64,000 nucleotides of DNA, taken from positions 18,446,501 to 18,510,500 of the forward strand of contig NC_056550.1 in NCBI RefSeq assembly GCF_910596095.1. The letters run 5' to 3'. The notes under the pieces are model-generated. The model was not told the DNA's origin and ran no database searches. It worked only from the letters and a program-made list of their open reading frames with translations. Positions 1 through 20,911 of the stretch are shown here, one piece after another. Numbering within the stretch: position 1 is the first letter of the stretch; each line of letters starts with the position of its first letter. A program made the translations under genes and the position numbers. Origin of the DNA: Thunnus maccoyii (lineage: Eukaryota > Chordata > Actinopteri > Scombriformes > Scombridae).

Positions 1-390
1 TCATACAGTAAGTGTTTGAAGAGAACTTTGTGTAATTTATGCACAGATGTTTTGGCTTTGTTTTGCTGTGATAACTGCGAAATTGTGTTTCAAATCATTT
101 CAGTTGATAAGAGAGTTTGTAGGTTTTTCTGTGCAGTTCATGATTGCTTACAGCTTTGAAATTGCTTTGGTTCAAAGGAGATGTAGTGTGGCATGCTTAG
201 CTTACTGTAAGATAATAGAGGTGGAATGTCATTACTGCCAAGGTTTCAGAGCTCATTTATTGCTCTTAAATTTTGCAATCGATTGCACAATTGGTATTTT
301 TGCGGTGAAACGCAAAAAGCACAACTGCATTGAGCAGTCTGTTTTCATAGAGATTTTTAGAGCGTCCTTGCATGAATGTTTCAGTTTTTA
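1..390 (+). pseudogene. Cys-rich gene relic, possibly MYM-type zinc finger (unit A, partial)
   Basis: The 114-codon open frame at 47-391 is the end of a longer decayed coding stretch seen more fully in unit B (33,300-34,168). Cys residues fall in a pattern like MYM zinc fingers, for example RRCSVACLAYCKIIE followed by ECHYCQGF, i.e. C-x3-C-x3-[YC] then C-x2-C. Open segments lie in two frames with stops between them, so I read it as a frameshifted relic and not as a small gene. The family assignment is a guess from Cys spacing only. Confidence 0.3.
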
Positions 391-1680
391 ATTATTTTTT
401 TTTAACGGTAATTATGTAAGCTCTTTGTCACTTGTGCATACATTCATAATTAAAGACTTCACCAAAATACGATTCACTGTTTTTCATTTGTTAGGTCCTT
501 ACATGGACTACCCTGATTAGCAACTTTTAAAACGTATGCTGGATTTTGTCAGTTTTCCTATTTTAGCATTAACTGGATACCAGCTCTGAGTAAGAATTTA
601 GGGAAGACTGTCGTCACTCCCCACCCCCCCACCCCCACTATTGAAGCACTTGTTGCTGGATGGACTCATTCAAATCTGTGTAATAAAATTCAGTCATTTT
701 TTAAAACATTTTACATTGAACATGTGTATTGCTTTTGTAATGCTAAATTGATGCAGAGTAAGTGGTCAACGTCTGCTGATTGGACTTTCTTCAACCTAAT
801 CTGCAGTATGTACTATAGTGCAATGTCATTTTTAATTTCACTGAAAAAAAGTTTGTACTTTTTGAAATATGACATTTCTGGGCACAGAATTCAAAATCTA
901 TACAGAGACATAATCCTATATGCTGTTCCATCTCGAGTAGTGGTTCTCAAATTGGGCACCGGGGACCCCCCGGGGTCCTTGAGGGGGCTCCAGGGGGTCC
1001 CAAGCAAAAAAGAGATTCATTTCATGAGATCACTTTTGTTGTGATTTGGTGCTATATAAATAAAACTGAATTGAATTGAATTTATTTTCAATATAATTCC
1101 ATCCATAATAGTGACAAAATGTATGACTATTTTTGGTTTCTGCAATAAAACATCTAAAAGTAAAATCCTTATCAGATGGGGGTCCTTGACGTTAAAAAGT
1201 TTGAGAACCATTGATCTAGAGAATTCTTGAAATAACTTTCAATGAAAATGTGCACACATAAATTTCAGGTGCTAAAACGTGATGATGAAAATTTCCTATA
1301 CATTGAATAGATTATAGTAAGTTGAGAACATACATTTTTAAAGGTTTTTTTTTGCACCTTCAAGAAATTAAACTAATCTCAGTGCAATCCCATAGCTACA
1401 TCAATTGTAAATTTAATACATGGATTGAATTAGGTCAGATTAAACCTAAATGATGTTCAGTAGGAAACTGGTGTTGTACATTACAGTTAAAGATCATATT
1501 ATCCCTTTATTTCTTTTTGACCTTCACGCCCTCCCATTTATAGATATTTTGATTTTTAATCTTTCTGATGAATCAAATGAGGACGTGAAATGAGTATAAT
1601 GTTGCATTTTGGGGTGGGAACACCCTTTCTTGCATTATGCCACACAAGAATAGGCTACAATAAATTTGACTATTTTAAAT
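391..1680. other. Non-coding, AT-rich; holds only the hAT MITE
   Basis: Apart from the MITE at 938-1,213 I see no coding potential. A C-rich run (about 624-637) is preserved in all three units with small length changes. The open frames at 724-1,044 (+) and 1,017-1,211 (-) mostly translate the MITE and its flank. Confidence 0.6.
938..1213. mobile_element. hAT-type MITE with 8-bp target duplication (unit A)
   Basis: Left end TAGTGGTTCTCAAATTGGG and right end (reverse complement) CAATGGTTCTCAAACTTTTT are imperfect terminal inverted repeats of the kind widespread in hAT non-autonomous elements. Flanks are atctcgag (930-937) and atctagag (1,214-1,221), an 8-bp target duplication with one mismatch, as expected for hAT insertion. 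At 276 bp it has no coding capacity. The interior has a G/C palindromic stretch around 959-1,002. The same element with the same one-base TSD mismatch is in unit B, so insertion preceded the duplication. Confidence 0.75.
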
Positions 1681-1681
1681 C

Positions 1682-2450
1682 ATTAGGGCCTGAGCCCCAA
1701 AGGGGCGAAGACCCTATTGTTTTTTGTGTGTTTGTTTCTTTCTTCTTCTTTCTTTCTTTATTATCTCGCCACTTCAGACCTAAATTTGACCCCCTAAACA
1801 TGCTCAAAAATTCACCAAATTTGGCATGCACATAAGGTCTGGTGAAATATTTGATAAAATGTAAAAATTAACCCCCAAAGTGCCAAAATGTGCTCTCTAG
1901 CACCACCTATATAACTAAAATGGCCGCCACGGCCTGTAGGAATGTCGTAGAGAGATGAAACCAAAACAGACTTATTTGTCTCATCAAGACCTACAAATCA
2001 TACACTGACACCCCTGACCAAAATCCAACAGGAAGTTTGCAATTAGCCTTTCAAAATAAGGCTTTGCCTCAATTTTGGCCTCTAAACAAACGCTATGTCC
2101 TCCGAGGGTGTTAATGGTATGGACTTCAAACTTTGATACATGACTTATGAGACTGTGCTGAAAAAAAGTTGTTCAAAACTTTGAAATAATTCGAATGGTT
2201 TGGATTTTATAAACCGAGATTGGCAGTGCCACATCACCTTTACAATGTAAAGCAATGGGGAGGCATGACCTTTGTGTCAAACAGAGGTTTCTGACATCTA
2301 AACTATAAGTCTGACCACTTTCAAACCTGTATCAATGGATTCGCAACGGAATTTCCTACAAAAACCATTATTTTTAATGTAAGATTTGGCCAAAGTAATG
2401 GGATTTATTAGGAGATTTCACAAGAAGAGTACTTTAACATTTCCCTCTCC
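1682..2450. repeat. High-copy fish interspersed repeat (begins TTAGGGCCTGAGC)
   Basis: The stretch starts TTAGGGCCTGAGC, goes through a T-rich block, then a conserved run containing 'ccacctatataactaaaatg', gccgccacggcc and ctatgtcctccgagggtg. From memory of percomorph genomes this is a very common non-coding interspersed repeat; I cannot name its family with certainty. Unit B keeps only the first part (about 35,472-35,805). The open frame at 1,590-1,835 is incidental. Confidence 0.5.
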
Positions 2451-2454
2451 AACT

Positions 2455-2488
2455 GAGAGGGAGAGAGAGAGAGAGAGGGGGGGGTGTC
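2455..2488. repeat. GA-rich microsatellite with poly-G tail
   Basis: A run of about a dozen GA dinucleotides ends in eight G's. It is absent from unit B, where the surrounding segment is deleted. Confidence 0.8.
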
Positions 2489-2489
2489 T

Positions 2490-4212
2490 TCATATTTAAG
2501 ACCATGAGCAAAAGTTCATTGCTGTTTCTTGCTGTAAGTGTGTTACAGAATAAATGGAAAACAAAGTTTTATTTGTCTCCCCCTTTTTTTGCTGATCCTA
2601 AAAATGATCCGATCCGTGACTCAAATCCGTGATACGATCCGAACTGTGAGTTTTGTGATGATGTATGTCGTGCACATAGATAAAAGTGTGTAAATCATGT
2701 ATTTGATACATGCATTAATACTTTCCGATGTGAACCTACACTTTTAGATCAGTTAATGTTTTTAGTGTTCAGTGCACTTTCTAGTATTGAGCACTGATCT
2801 GAACCTGTATCACATTATAAGCTTTGTGGTACTTTGTGTATTTCTGTATACTAAGAAAATACATAGGAAACACGTGTAAATCATGTCATATCTTGTCTGT
2901 TTTTGACGAGAACATAAATCTGTTGTCACAGTAGAACAATACTATAAATTTGAATTTCACTTTGGTGGTAAAATAAGACATCTGAACCACTCCATGACTA
3001 AAATGAGCTCTTCTTTGTTTAGAAACAATATGTATATGCTAAATGTCTTTAAAGAAGCAGCCTTTACACCACTCAGGGGTTTTTGTTTTTGAAAGCCACC
3101 TACCCCTCCGATTTCATCAGGTGGGGGACAGTGATATAGTTTGATGCGGTTTGTTGTAAGATTCCATGTTGGTTTTCCTCCTGTCCTCCCCAATTTTTTG
3201 AGTCACCAGCCGCCACTGGTGTGACGGTTGAATGCAACTCATTTTTGTAGGATACAGCACAAAGGGCTATATACATACAGTACATTATATACAAACTTTG
3301 TATGAAGTTTGGTGTTATTATTATTTATTTTACAATAATTATAGGTCTTATATTTATAATTCAGTAGTGGGGATGACCTATGAGGGAAAGGGAAAAAATG
3401 GAGTGAGGGTGACAGTTTAGTGTTAAAGTGCTGTAGAAAAATACCATCAAAACTAAAATTTGTAGCTCTGTACTGCAGTTCTTCCTTTATTAGGGCCTGA
3501 GCACCTAGCGGTTCGCTCACACTCTCCATTAAAATATATGAGTATTTTTCTGTTTCCAGCTGCGGTTACTTATCATCTCTACACACCTGACAGTACACGT
3601 TTCAATCAAACTTTGACCAGGTCATGTGAGTTAAAGGTCTTTACTTTTCTAAAAATAGACTTGATGAAAATTAGGTAATTAATTTGTTTTACACACAAAC
3701 TCATCAAGAGTTTTCAATTTACTAATTGAAATGCAAGTGAATGGGCCCAAAACTTGGGCCCAAACATACACAGGTATGAGCAAGGTAGACATGTCTCACC
3801 CTTCAGAAAATTCTCATCCTCACACCGTTGACATTTGATGTTTTGACATGACAGAGGAAGTTGCTATAACTTTATTGTAAATGCTTCAGTCTGCACCAAA
3901 CTTCTCTCGGCCTGAACACGTCTACATGACAATATTCCATCTGTGATGCAAACTGGTTGTATTGCACCCCCTACAACATTTCAGCAAAGCAGCCCCAGCA
4001 GCGGGCAAAACAGTGGACAAAGAAAGTGATATTTATCTCCTTCTTGCACTGTCTGAAAACAGCCCGGGTCTGAAGACATCTACATGCCTGTAGGAGTATT
4101 AATACTTTATTAATGAATTATTCGTCATTAGGGCACCACCTCCTTTTTGGTTAGGATTTGTTAGTGTCAGGAGGGAGCACTAACCCTTGTTCAGTTTAAT
4201 CAATGAATCAGT
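2490..4212. other. Non-coding repeat debris
   Basis: No convincing gene. At 3,490 a second TTAGGGCCTGAGC start appears, so a partial copy of the same fish repeat family probably spans about 3,490-4,130. At about 3,201-3,220 the reverse strand reads CAGTGGCGGCTGGTGACTC, which resembles the terminal motif of a fish DNA transposon, but I could not find a clear partner end. Short open frames here (2,957-3,529) are on both strands, overlapping and unrelated to any family I recognise. The whole stretch is missing from unit B. Confidence 0.4.
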
Positions 4213-4214
4213 CT

Positions 4215-4240
4215 CTCTTCTTCTTCTTCTTCTTCTTCTT
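4215..4240. repeat. (TTC)n microsatellite
   Basis: About eight TTC units in tandem. Unit A only. Confidence 0.85.
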
Positions 4241-6639
4241 ATCTAACTAATAAAACAAAACAAATTAAGTTGTTGCAATAAAAGGTTAACTAGGATATAT
4301 TTGGTTGAAAAACAAATAAAAGAGACGTCTTAAGAGCTTTCTTGAGTTCTTGGAGGCCAGCTCAAAGAGGAATCTCTTTGAGGCTGTTTTTATAAGTTAG
4401 AATAAAACGGGAGGAGTTTGGGTGTGTTCTAAAGGGTTTCGCGCCAAATTATTGATGAATATTCAATTTCTTTGTTCTAGGGGTTTAGGTGTGGCTAGTG
4501 CTTTGCAGCCTGCGTCTCCCCTAATTCTGAGTTTTTACATGCAAAAACTTACACTTCAAGTCACTGTTGCCTATTATTTCACATTAAAGCTGTAAACACA
4601 TTCTTTTCATAATGTCCAAACATTCATGATATTTCTGATTAATAATGGCCCTGTCAGCTTGTATCATATTTGTAAAAACATTCAAAATCAGTTAAGCAAT
4701 TTACATGAGTCATGATAAATCAGTTCTTCTAATAACATTAACCTTCATATTAACACCTCATGATGTCTAAGCATACAACCTTCATTAGTTCAACTTTCTC
4801 AAACTATCTACACATCTTAAACCATCTACTGAAATAAAGTTTAAACTATAGTGAAAGGAAATAAAGTTAGGCAGCACGTATGTGATTAAATTACTTTCAG
4901 AAACATATTTAAATATAAGTTGACACAACTTACTTCATAATATAAAATCATTCAACATGACTATTGTTTAACAAAAAAAAAGAAACTTTAAACTCAAATC
5001 CTTCAAATATTATCTTTACATTCCTATTATTTTAGAAACTTCAATATTTCAACCAAACTACTTGTCTAATTTAACTACTAAAATATGATTGTTTATGAAG
5101 TTAATGGATCACAAGTTAAACACTTAAAATACAAATACATGGTTATTAAACATTCATTAACTCTTCACATAAGGGGATTTAACTCTTGTCAATAGAGGAG
5201 CAGTATTGTTACCTGTTAGCATAAAAGGATAATACAATCTAAGTCTTATATCTCTTTAGTAGATAGTCATACACTTCTGAAAGTTATACCATTCTTCTTG
5301 TATTTACATGACAAATAATATGATATAAGTTACATGATGATTAGACATTTAATTTACTTGAATTTCAGGTTTGTCTCAGGTTTGAAAGGGGCTTCACGAA
5401 GTCCTCAGGTATGTGGATTAGTTTATGGCTTTGGTGATAAGAGTCTTCTATCTGTAAGGTGGGAGTTGTTTTCCTCCAGTCCAAGTGGCCTTTAGTGTCA
5501 TTTCATGCTTTTAGTTTGTGTCGTAATTCAACTTATCGAAATGGTGTATTAGGAGGTGTTTCTGAGTCTGTTGAGCATCACTGATCGAACCCCCACTTGT
5601 AGGGTTACAAAGGTCAGTTCTGCAGGCCGAGGGTCTGCTCTTACAAACTTAGGAATCCAGGGAGTCTGTCTCTTATATTCCTTAAGAATCAAAGATTAGT
5701 TAACAGAATTAAAGAACAAGCGGTTGTCCTCCTACATGCCCGTGACAGAAGCCCTTCGATTGCACCACGGCCTGACGTGCGTGGAGGCGCAAGGGCCCAT
5801 TCAACGCTGCCTGCAGCTTTAATTGCCATTTATGATAGCATTTTGTGAAGTGCAGCAGAATATGGCCACATTTAACCATACAAATGTATTGTCTCACAAC
5901 CAAAAGCTACTACCTCTTGAGGTTCCATATATTTTTTTGATTGATACATTATTTGAAGATCTTGTCATAAGTGGTATGTATCAGGAAGCAGGGGAAGTAC
6001 TCACATGCAGACTACAGTGGCAGGACAGGAACAGTCTAGTGAGTTCATTGTCAAAAGTGAAGATACAAAAGCTTACAGGCATGGGTGTCAAGTCCAAACT
6101 GTCCAAACAGTAGTGGTATTAGATTCACAGAGTTGCAGGGATGAGATTTGGAAAAGTCTAGCAGGCAGGCAAGCTGGTGCAGGTTCTGGTAACCAAAAAC
6201 AGAAGCTCAAGAGCACTGACAAAAAGCAACATGACAACAACAATGATCTGACAAGGGAACAAAACATATGGGCCAGTATATGAAGTGAGTGGCTGATGAG
6301 GGAATGAGTTGCAGGTGAGGAGTGAGCGTTGTAGGACAGGTAGCTGTAGGACTGATGAGAAATGGGAACAGGTGTGTTGATGGGAAAAAGAGGGAAAGTC
6401 TCTGGGCATCTGGTGGACAGTTTGAGGATGGCGGGTCTGGGGAGTTGGAGGACAGAACATGGCCTGGGAGAAGTAAACAGGGACTGGAGACAGAGACAGA
6501 GAGTAATGCAGAGGGCTGGGAATGAGAGCGTGTGGCTGCACGGAGGGACTTAGGAGCAGATTGTAACAGATCCGAATTAAAATGAATAAATAATTAAATA
6601 AATTGGACTCAATGGTTAATGCTCTCCTCCAATTACACA
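4241..6639. other. Non-coding DNA, possibly LTR-derived in part
   Basis: 4,559-5,001 is shared with unit B; 5,002-6,639 is absent there. The part around 5,560-5,650 (a tract with gggttacaaaggtcag) looks like LTR or leader sequence of a fish retroelement, but no coding domain supports it. Open frames at 5,709-6,553 are short, overlapping on both strands and unrecognised. No gene called. Confidence 0.35.
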
Positions 6640-8023
6640 CATGCTATCACCTACTGAAATGTACATGTATGTAGCCGGTCACTCAGGATGTGCCTACCGA
6701 TTACATGTGTCTCACACAGTATATAAGGCAGTGATTCACTGCCACTCTTATTCTTCTCACTTCAGGTTTGTCCAGTGCCCTGCCATCACCACTGCGACCA
6801 CTGCGTCCACTGCGGCCACTGCCTCTAGTCTGTGTCAACAACATCACTGAACTTCGGAAATCCACCTCCAACTTCAGTTCACTAATGTAGGACACTACAT
6901 GTCTGCTTAGTGTTAACACTGTCTCCCATTGTTCCCGCCGCTATCCTTCATGGAACCGGCATACTAGTTTTATCTCTCGGGTTAACCACCAGTGGCATTA
7001 TCTCCTCCTTAATAAGGAGTAATTGTCATACGGCAGAAGTATTGGTTTTATTTGATTTTTTATATTTGATTTTTTTTTGTTTGCTGTGCTTTTATTATGC
7101 ATGATTTTAGATTGTATTTAGAATTGTTATTATTGTGCTTGCTTTTATGTTTGTTTGCATGCTTTTAGTTTGAAATCTGCCATGTTGTGTTGAGAGTGTT
7201 TACTCCCTGCCACTGATTGCTAAACCCCTACACCTGTTTGAGCCCTTGTATTTGATAGACTTTGAAATTACCCAATGGGAAAGGAGACTGCAGCCTAACA
7301 AGCCAATGACGCATCAGGAGGAGGGACTAAAACAGTTGGGACACAAATAAAGCCCAGGGAAAAACAACATGGCGCAGCGCAGGAAAAAAGAGAAAACGGA
7401 CAAAGGAATCAGGGGTGGAGGAACAGAAGAACACGAGTCTGGAGGGAGGACGACAGCAGATGAGGAGCAGTAGTTAGCCCTGCCTGCAGTCGAGGTATGA
7501 TCCAGGTGTGGGCAGCTTGGCTATGGAGCCTCCCTCTCTCCCTTTGCATACCTAGGGGTGGAATCACGGGGGAAGGGGGAGACAGGGAGAAGGGCCGCAA
7601 GCTGCCTCACCATGGCAACCCGAGACTGCAGGTGGGGTGATGCTTCCCAGCCCTCCATCCGTTCCCCTCCAGACAGCCAGAGGATGTGCCAGAGAGAGCC
7701 GGAGAAGAGCCAGAGCAGAGCCAGAGCAGAGCCGACATCACACAGCGTACTATGGCGCAACACACAAGGGGCAGAGTACAAACTCTGCCCAAAAGTGTGA
7801 GTACAAGGAAAGGAGTACGCTTGGTCTTAGTGCAGGGCAAGTGTTGTGAGGGCAAATTACTGCTGATTGCATCTTGTGTCTTTAGTGAGCAGCAGTGGCT
7901 GCGGACCATGTGGGGTGGCGGTGGCTTCGAAAAGACAGACTGGACTGCTGACGAACCTCGAACTTCAGGCGGTGCTCCTGGTTCTCCAGCACTTCCTGAC
8001 TCTGGTGTGCTATGGAGAGGGGG

Positions 8024-8235
8024 TGGCTCGTAAAGGCCTATCCAAGAAGTGCCTAGCTAGTTGGCTTTGTGAGTGCATCTCCAAAGCCTACTGGCAGGCA
8101 GATGAGGACCCCCCCCCCCCACCATGGCCGAGTGCATTGCACATGTGGTGTAGCAGCGTCAATGGCCTTATTCAGTGGGGTGAGTTTCAAGGACATGCAT
8201 GGCAGTGTCCTGGTCTTTGATAGCATCTTCAAGGT
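8024..8235 (+). pseudogene. DIRS tyrosine recombinase C-terminal fragment (unit A)
   Basis: The translation contains KKCLASWLCECISKAYW and, after a frameshift at a C-run, RVHCTCGVAASMALFSGV. In DIRS recombinases the second motif is the catalytic HxxR box, normally of the form R-x-H-S-T-R-G; here H is kept but the Arg is Cys. The same Arg-to-Cys change is in unit B, so it was dead or changed before duplication. The C-run at 8,109-8,119 shifts the frame relative to unit B. Confidence 0.65.
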
Positions 8236-8540
8236 CCATGCTCGTAGGGGCGACTCAGGACTTGTGAAAAGGGTGGTGTGAGTGTCAGCTGTGGTACACC
8301 TGATCCATGATGACTCAGGGAATGAGGTGTGCAGGGTGTCTGTTGTATGGTTTTTGATCTCTGCCATGGTCCACCCAGTTTTATGTTCATGTTAACTGGG
8401 CTGGGTTGGGCCCCCTACTGCTCTGCTGAAGAAGCTCAGATTATAAAGTGGTAGAAGGGCTGCGGCAACTAACCTATAGCCACTTGAGCTCATTGAGGCT
8501 GTCTGATGACATGTGGCGGCAGGGCAAACATTCATCAGGC

Positions 8541-8866
8541 TCCACATACTGTACCCATAAAGTCGAGTAGAGGACAGATATAGAAAGGAGGTTATGACAT
8601 TGTAACCATACTTCCATAAGCACAGGCGGAGCCCTCTACCTATGGACACTGCCGTTCCTACGCCGTTCACTGAAGTGGTTTCTGGATGAGAGCAGCAGCG
8701 GAGTGCTGCTTATATACTGTGCGAGACACATGTAATCAGTATGCGCGTCCTGATTGGCTACATACATGCAAATTTCAGTGGGTGACTGTGGAGGAAAGTA
8801 TTACCCATAGAGTCCAGTAGAGGGCTCCGCCTGTGCTTATAGATCTAGGGTTACAGTATTGTAACC
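8541..8866. repeat. DIRS terminal inverted repeat region
   Basis: AGCACAGGCGGAGCCCTC at about 8,619-8,636 is inverted at about 8,824-8,841 (gagggctccgcctgtgct), with matching flanks (tgtaacc ... ggttaca). The same motif occurs again in degraded form at about 8,549-8,605. A longer inverted match links 8,690-8,792 with 6,645-6,740. Unit B keeps only the outermost part (41,635-41,700). Confidence 0.6.
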
Positions 8867-9345
8867 TTTGTTATATAGAATGGTGAACATATTTTTGTTA
8901 ATGGTATCATGAAAAGTGTAGCGAAGTTCATTTTCCATCGGTTTGGATAATTTCCATGGTAATAGGAATTAATTGTGGCTCTGAAGGTTATATTTTGCCA
9001 ATGATGATGTATTTATGTTTAAGTTATGCTTTATGCCTCTGTAAATTGTGAAGGTGTCTTTTAAGCTTGGAGCTGATGCTGCTATCACTCTTCCAAAAAC
9101 TGATGCTAAGCAGAAGTTTCATTTTACCGGACATTACCATGTGGGTATGAATCATGATTATTTCTAGGAAAGGGAAACGTTAATGTTGAGCTGAAAGACT
9201 TCCCCATCCAGACAACTAGATAAGTAGTGTACTGCCACAACTTAAACTGATGCAGCTACTGTGTTGAACACTGTATGCTCACTTAAAGAGAAACCAGAGA
9301 GTAAATAATACAGAGTTAACATTATTAAATTATGAGGAAAAAAAG

Positions 9346-9351
9346 TTTATT
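9346..9351 (-). terminator. Poly(A) signal of MYH copy A
   Basis: AATAAA on the minus strand (tttatt on +), 83 bases downstream of the stop codon, in an otherwise AT-rich 3' UTR that is conserved in copy B (42,154-42,159). This gives a 3' UTR of roughly 100 bases, typical of skeletal MYH genes. The stretch from 8,867 to here is shared flank with no gene; unit A has about 60 bases near 9,069-9,128 that unit B lacks. Confidence 0.7.
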
Positions 9352-9433
9352 GAATGAATACATTGTAAGAAGATAATTCAACAGCTAGTCCATATTTTAT
9401 GAACTCTGTTGAAAGGCGCCAAAAGGATGTCTC

Positions 9434-20162
<10,729 letters not shown>

Positions 20163-20264
20163 GTTGGCACTTTAGTGGAGACTGAAAAAATGGAGTTAAA
20201 ATATCAGCATGATGTCGTAATGGTGTTGTATCCATCTGATGTTGGAGATTTTGACATTTTTTAC

Positions 20265-20318
20265 CTCAGCTGGTTCCAGAAAATGATGAGTGGCACAGTA
20301 TCTGGTGGAGTCAAGATG
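20265..20318 (-). other. 5' UTR exon 2 of MYH copy A
   Basis: A 54-base segment bounded by an acceptor (ttttttatag before CATCTTGACTCC) and a donor (GTAAAA), lying between the promoter-proximal exon and the ATG exon (whose UTR part extends to 20,181). Two non-coding exons before the ATG are the rule in vertebrate skeletal MYH genes. It is conserved in copy B at 53,260-53,313. Confidence 0.55.
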
Positions 20319-20833
20319 CTATAAAAAAGATGATTAAACATGAGTACAATAACTTTTTTCAGTTTGGTTTTCTCATTTTAAATCTTCCTGGCAGAATGTC
20401 AATTTGAGAGCAGTGGAGCGTGAAGGTGATAAGTGCTAGCTGTATTCAGTTGAATCATGAAAGTTCAATTCTCTCCCACCCCCTTAACTGCCCTCCACAC
20501 CCAGAGAAATAGTACTGCTCTTAATCATCACTTAGTATACAGTATGTGTTGAGACAGGATGTGTACTGGACGTCAACACAAATGAATTAATTGTGCGATT
20601 TCTGGAAAAAAAAAGAAAGAAACTACTTACATGTTTTAAGAGTATTTCAAGTAAATTTTTTTGGAATAATGTCTACTCAAGACTACTTTGATATGACATG
20701 TAATTTCACCTGAATATCATCTAAAACAAAGATAACTCTGACAAAGAATCATTGACAATATGCATTAGCAACACATTAACTTTACCCACTGATCAATAGG
20801 AATTCAAACTAAGATCACAGTCGATACACTCAC

Positions 20834-20911
20834 CTGTGTTGGGTGCCTACCAGTTCATGCAGAAGTCCAGGGCTGCCTCTTTTATAGAGGGTGGGAGTGC
20901 TTGGTCAGCTG
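20834..20911 (-). promoter_or_regulatory. Promoter and non-coding exon 1 of MYH copy A
   Basis: On the minus strand a TATA box (TATAAAAG, 20,879-20,886) is followed by a short exon ending at a consensus donor, CAACACAG|GTGAGTG (exon edge 20,834). Transcription should start about 25-30 bases below the TATA box, near 20,855. An E-box CAGCTG, the type bound by MyoD-family factors, is at 20,906-20,911. Both sites are kept in copy B. I did not find a clear MEF2 site in the first 200 bases. Confidence 0.65.

Larger units (their letters stand above)
6640..8866 (+). mobile_element. Decayed DIRS-type retrotransposon (unit A, internally deleted)
   Basis: DIRS elements carry gag, reverse transcriptase/RNase H and a tyrosine recombinase, and end in inverted repeats. 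Here the left end (6,645-6,740) is an inverted match of 8,690-8,792: both contain ctactgaaat or its equivalent, catgtatgtagcc, attacatgtgtctc and cacagtatataa. The interior holds a tiny RNase H piece (LELQAVLLVLQHF at about 7,959-8,000) fused by deletion to a tyrosine recombinase fragment (8,024-8,235). Compared with unit B about 1 kb of RT/RNase H is gone at 7,950 and more at about 8,017. It is non-functional. Confidence 0.7.

Noticed and set aside
7409..7909. Several overlapping open frames on both strands at 7,400-8,000 and 37,260-37,960
   Set aside because: They lie inside the DIRS relic in GC-rich sequence where stops are rare; none matches a domain, and frames change between the two units.
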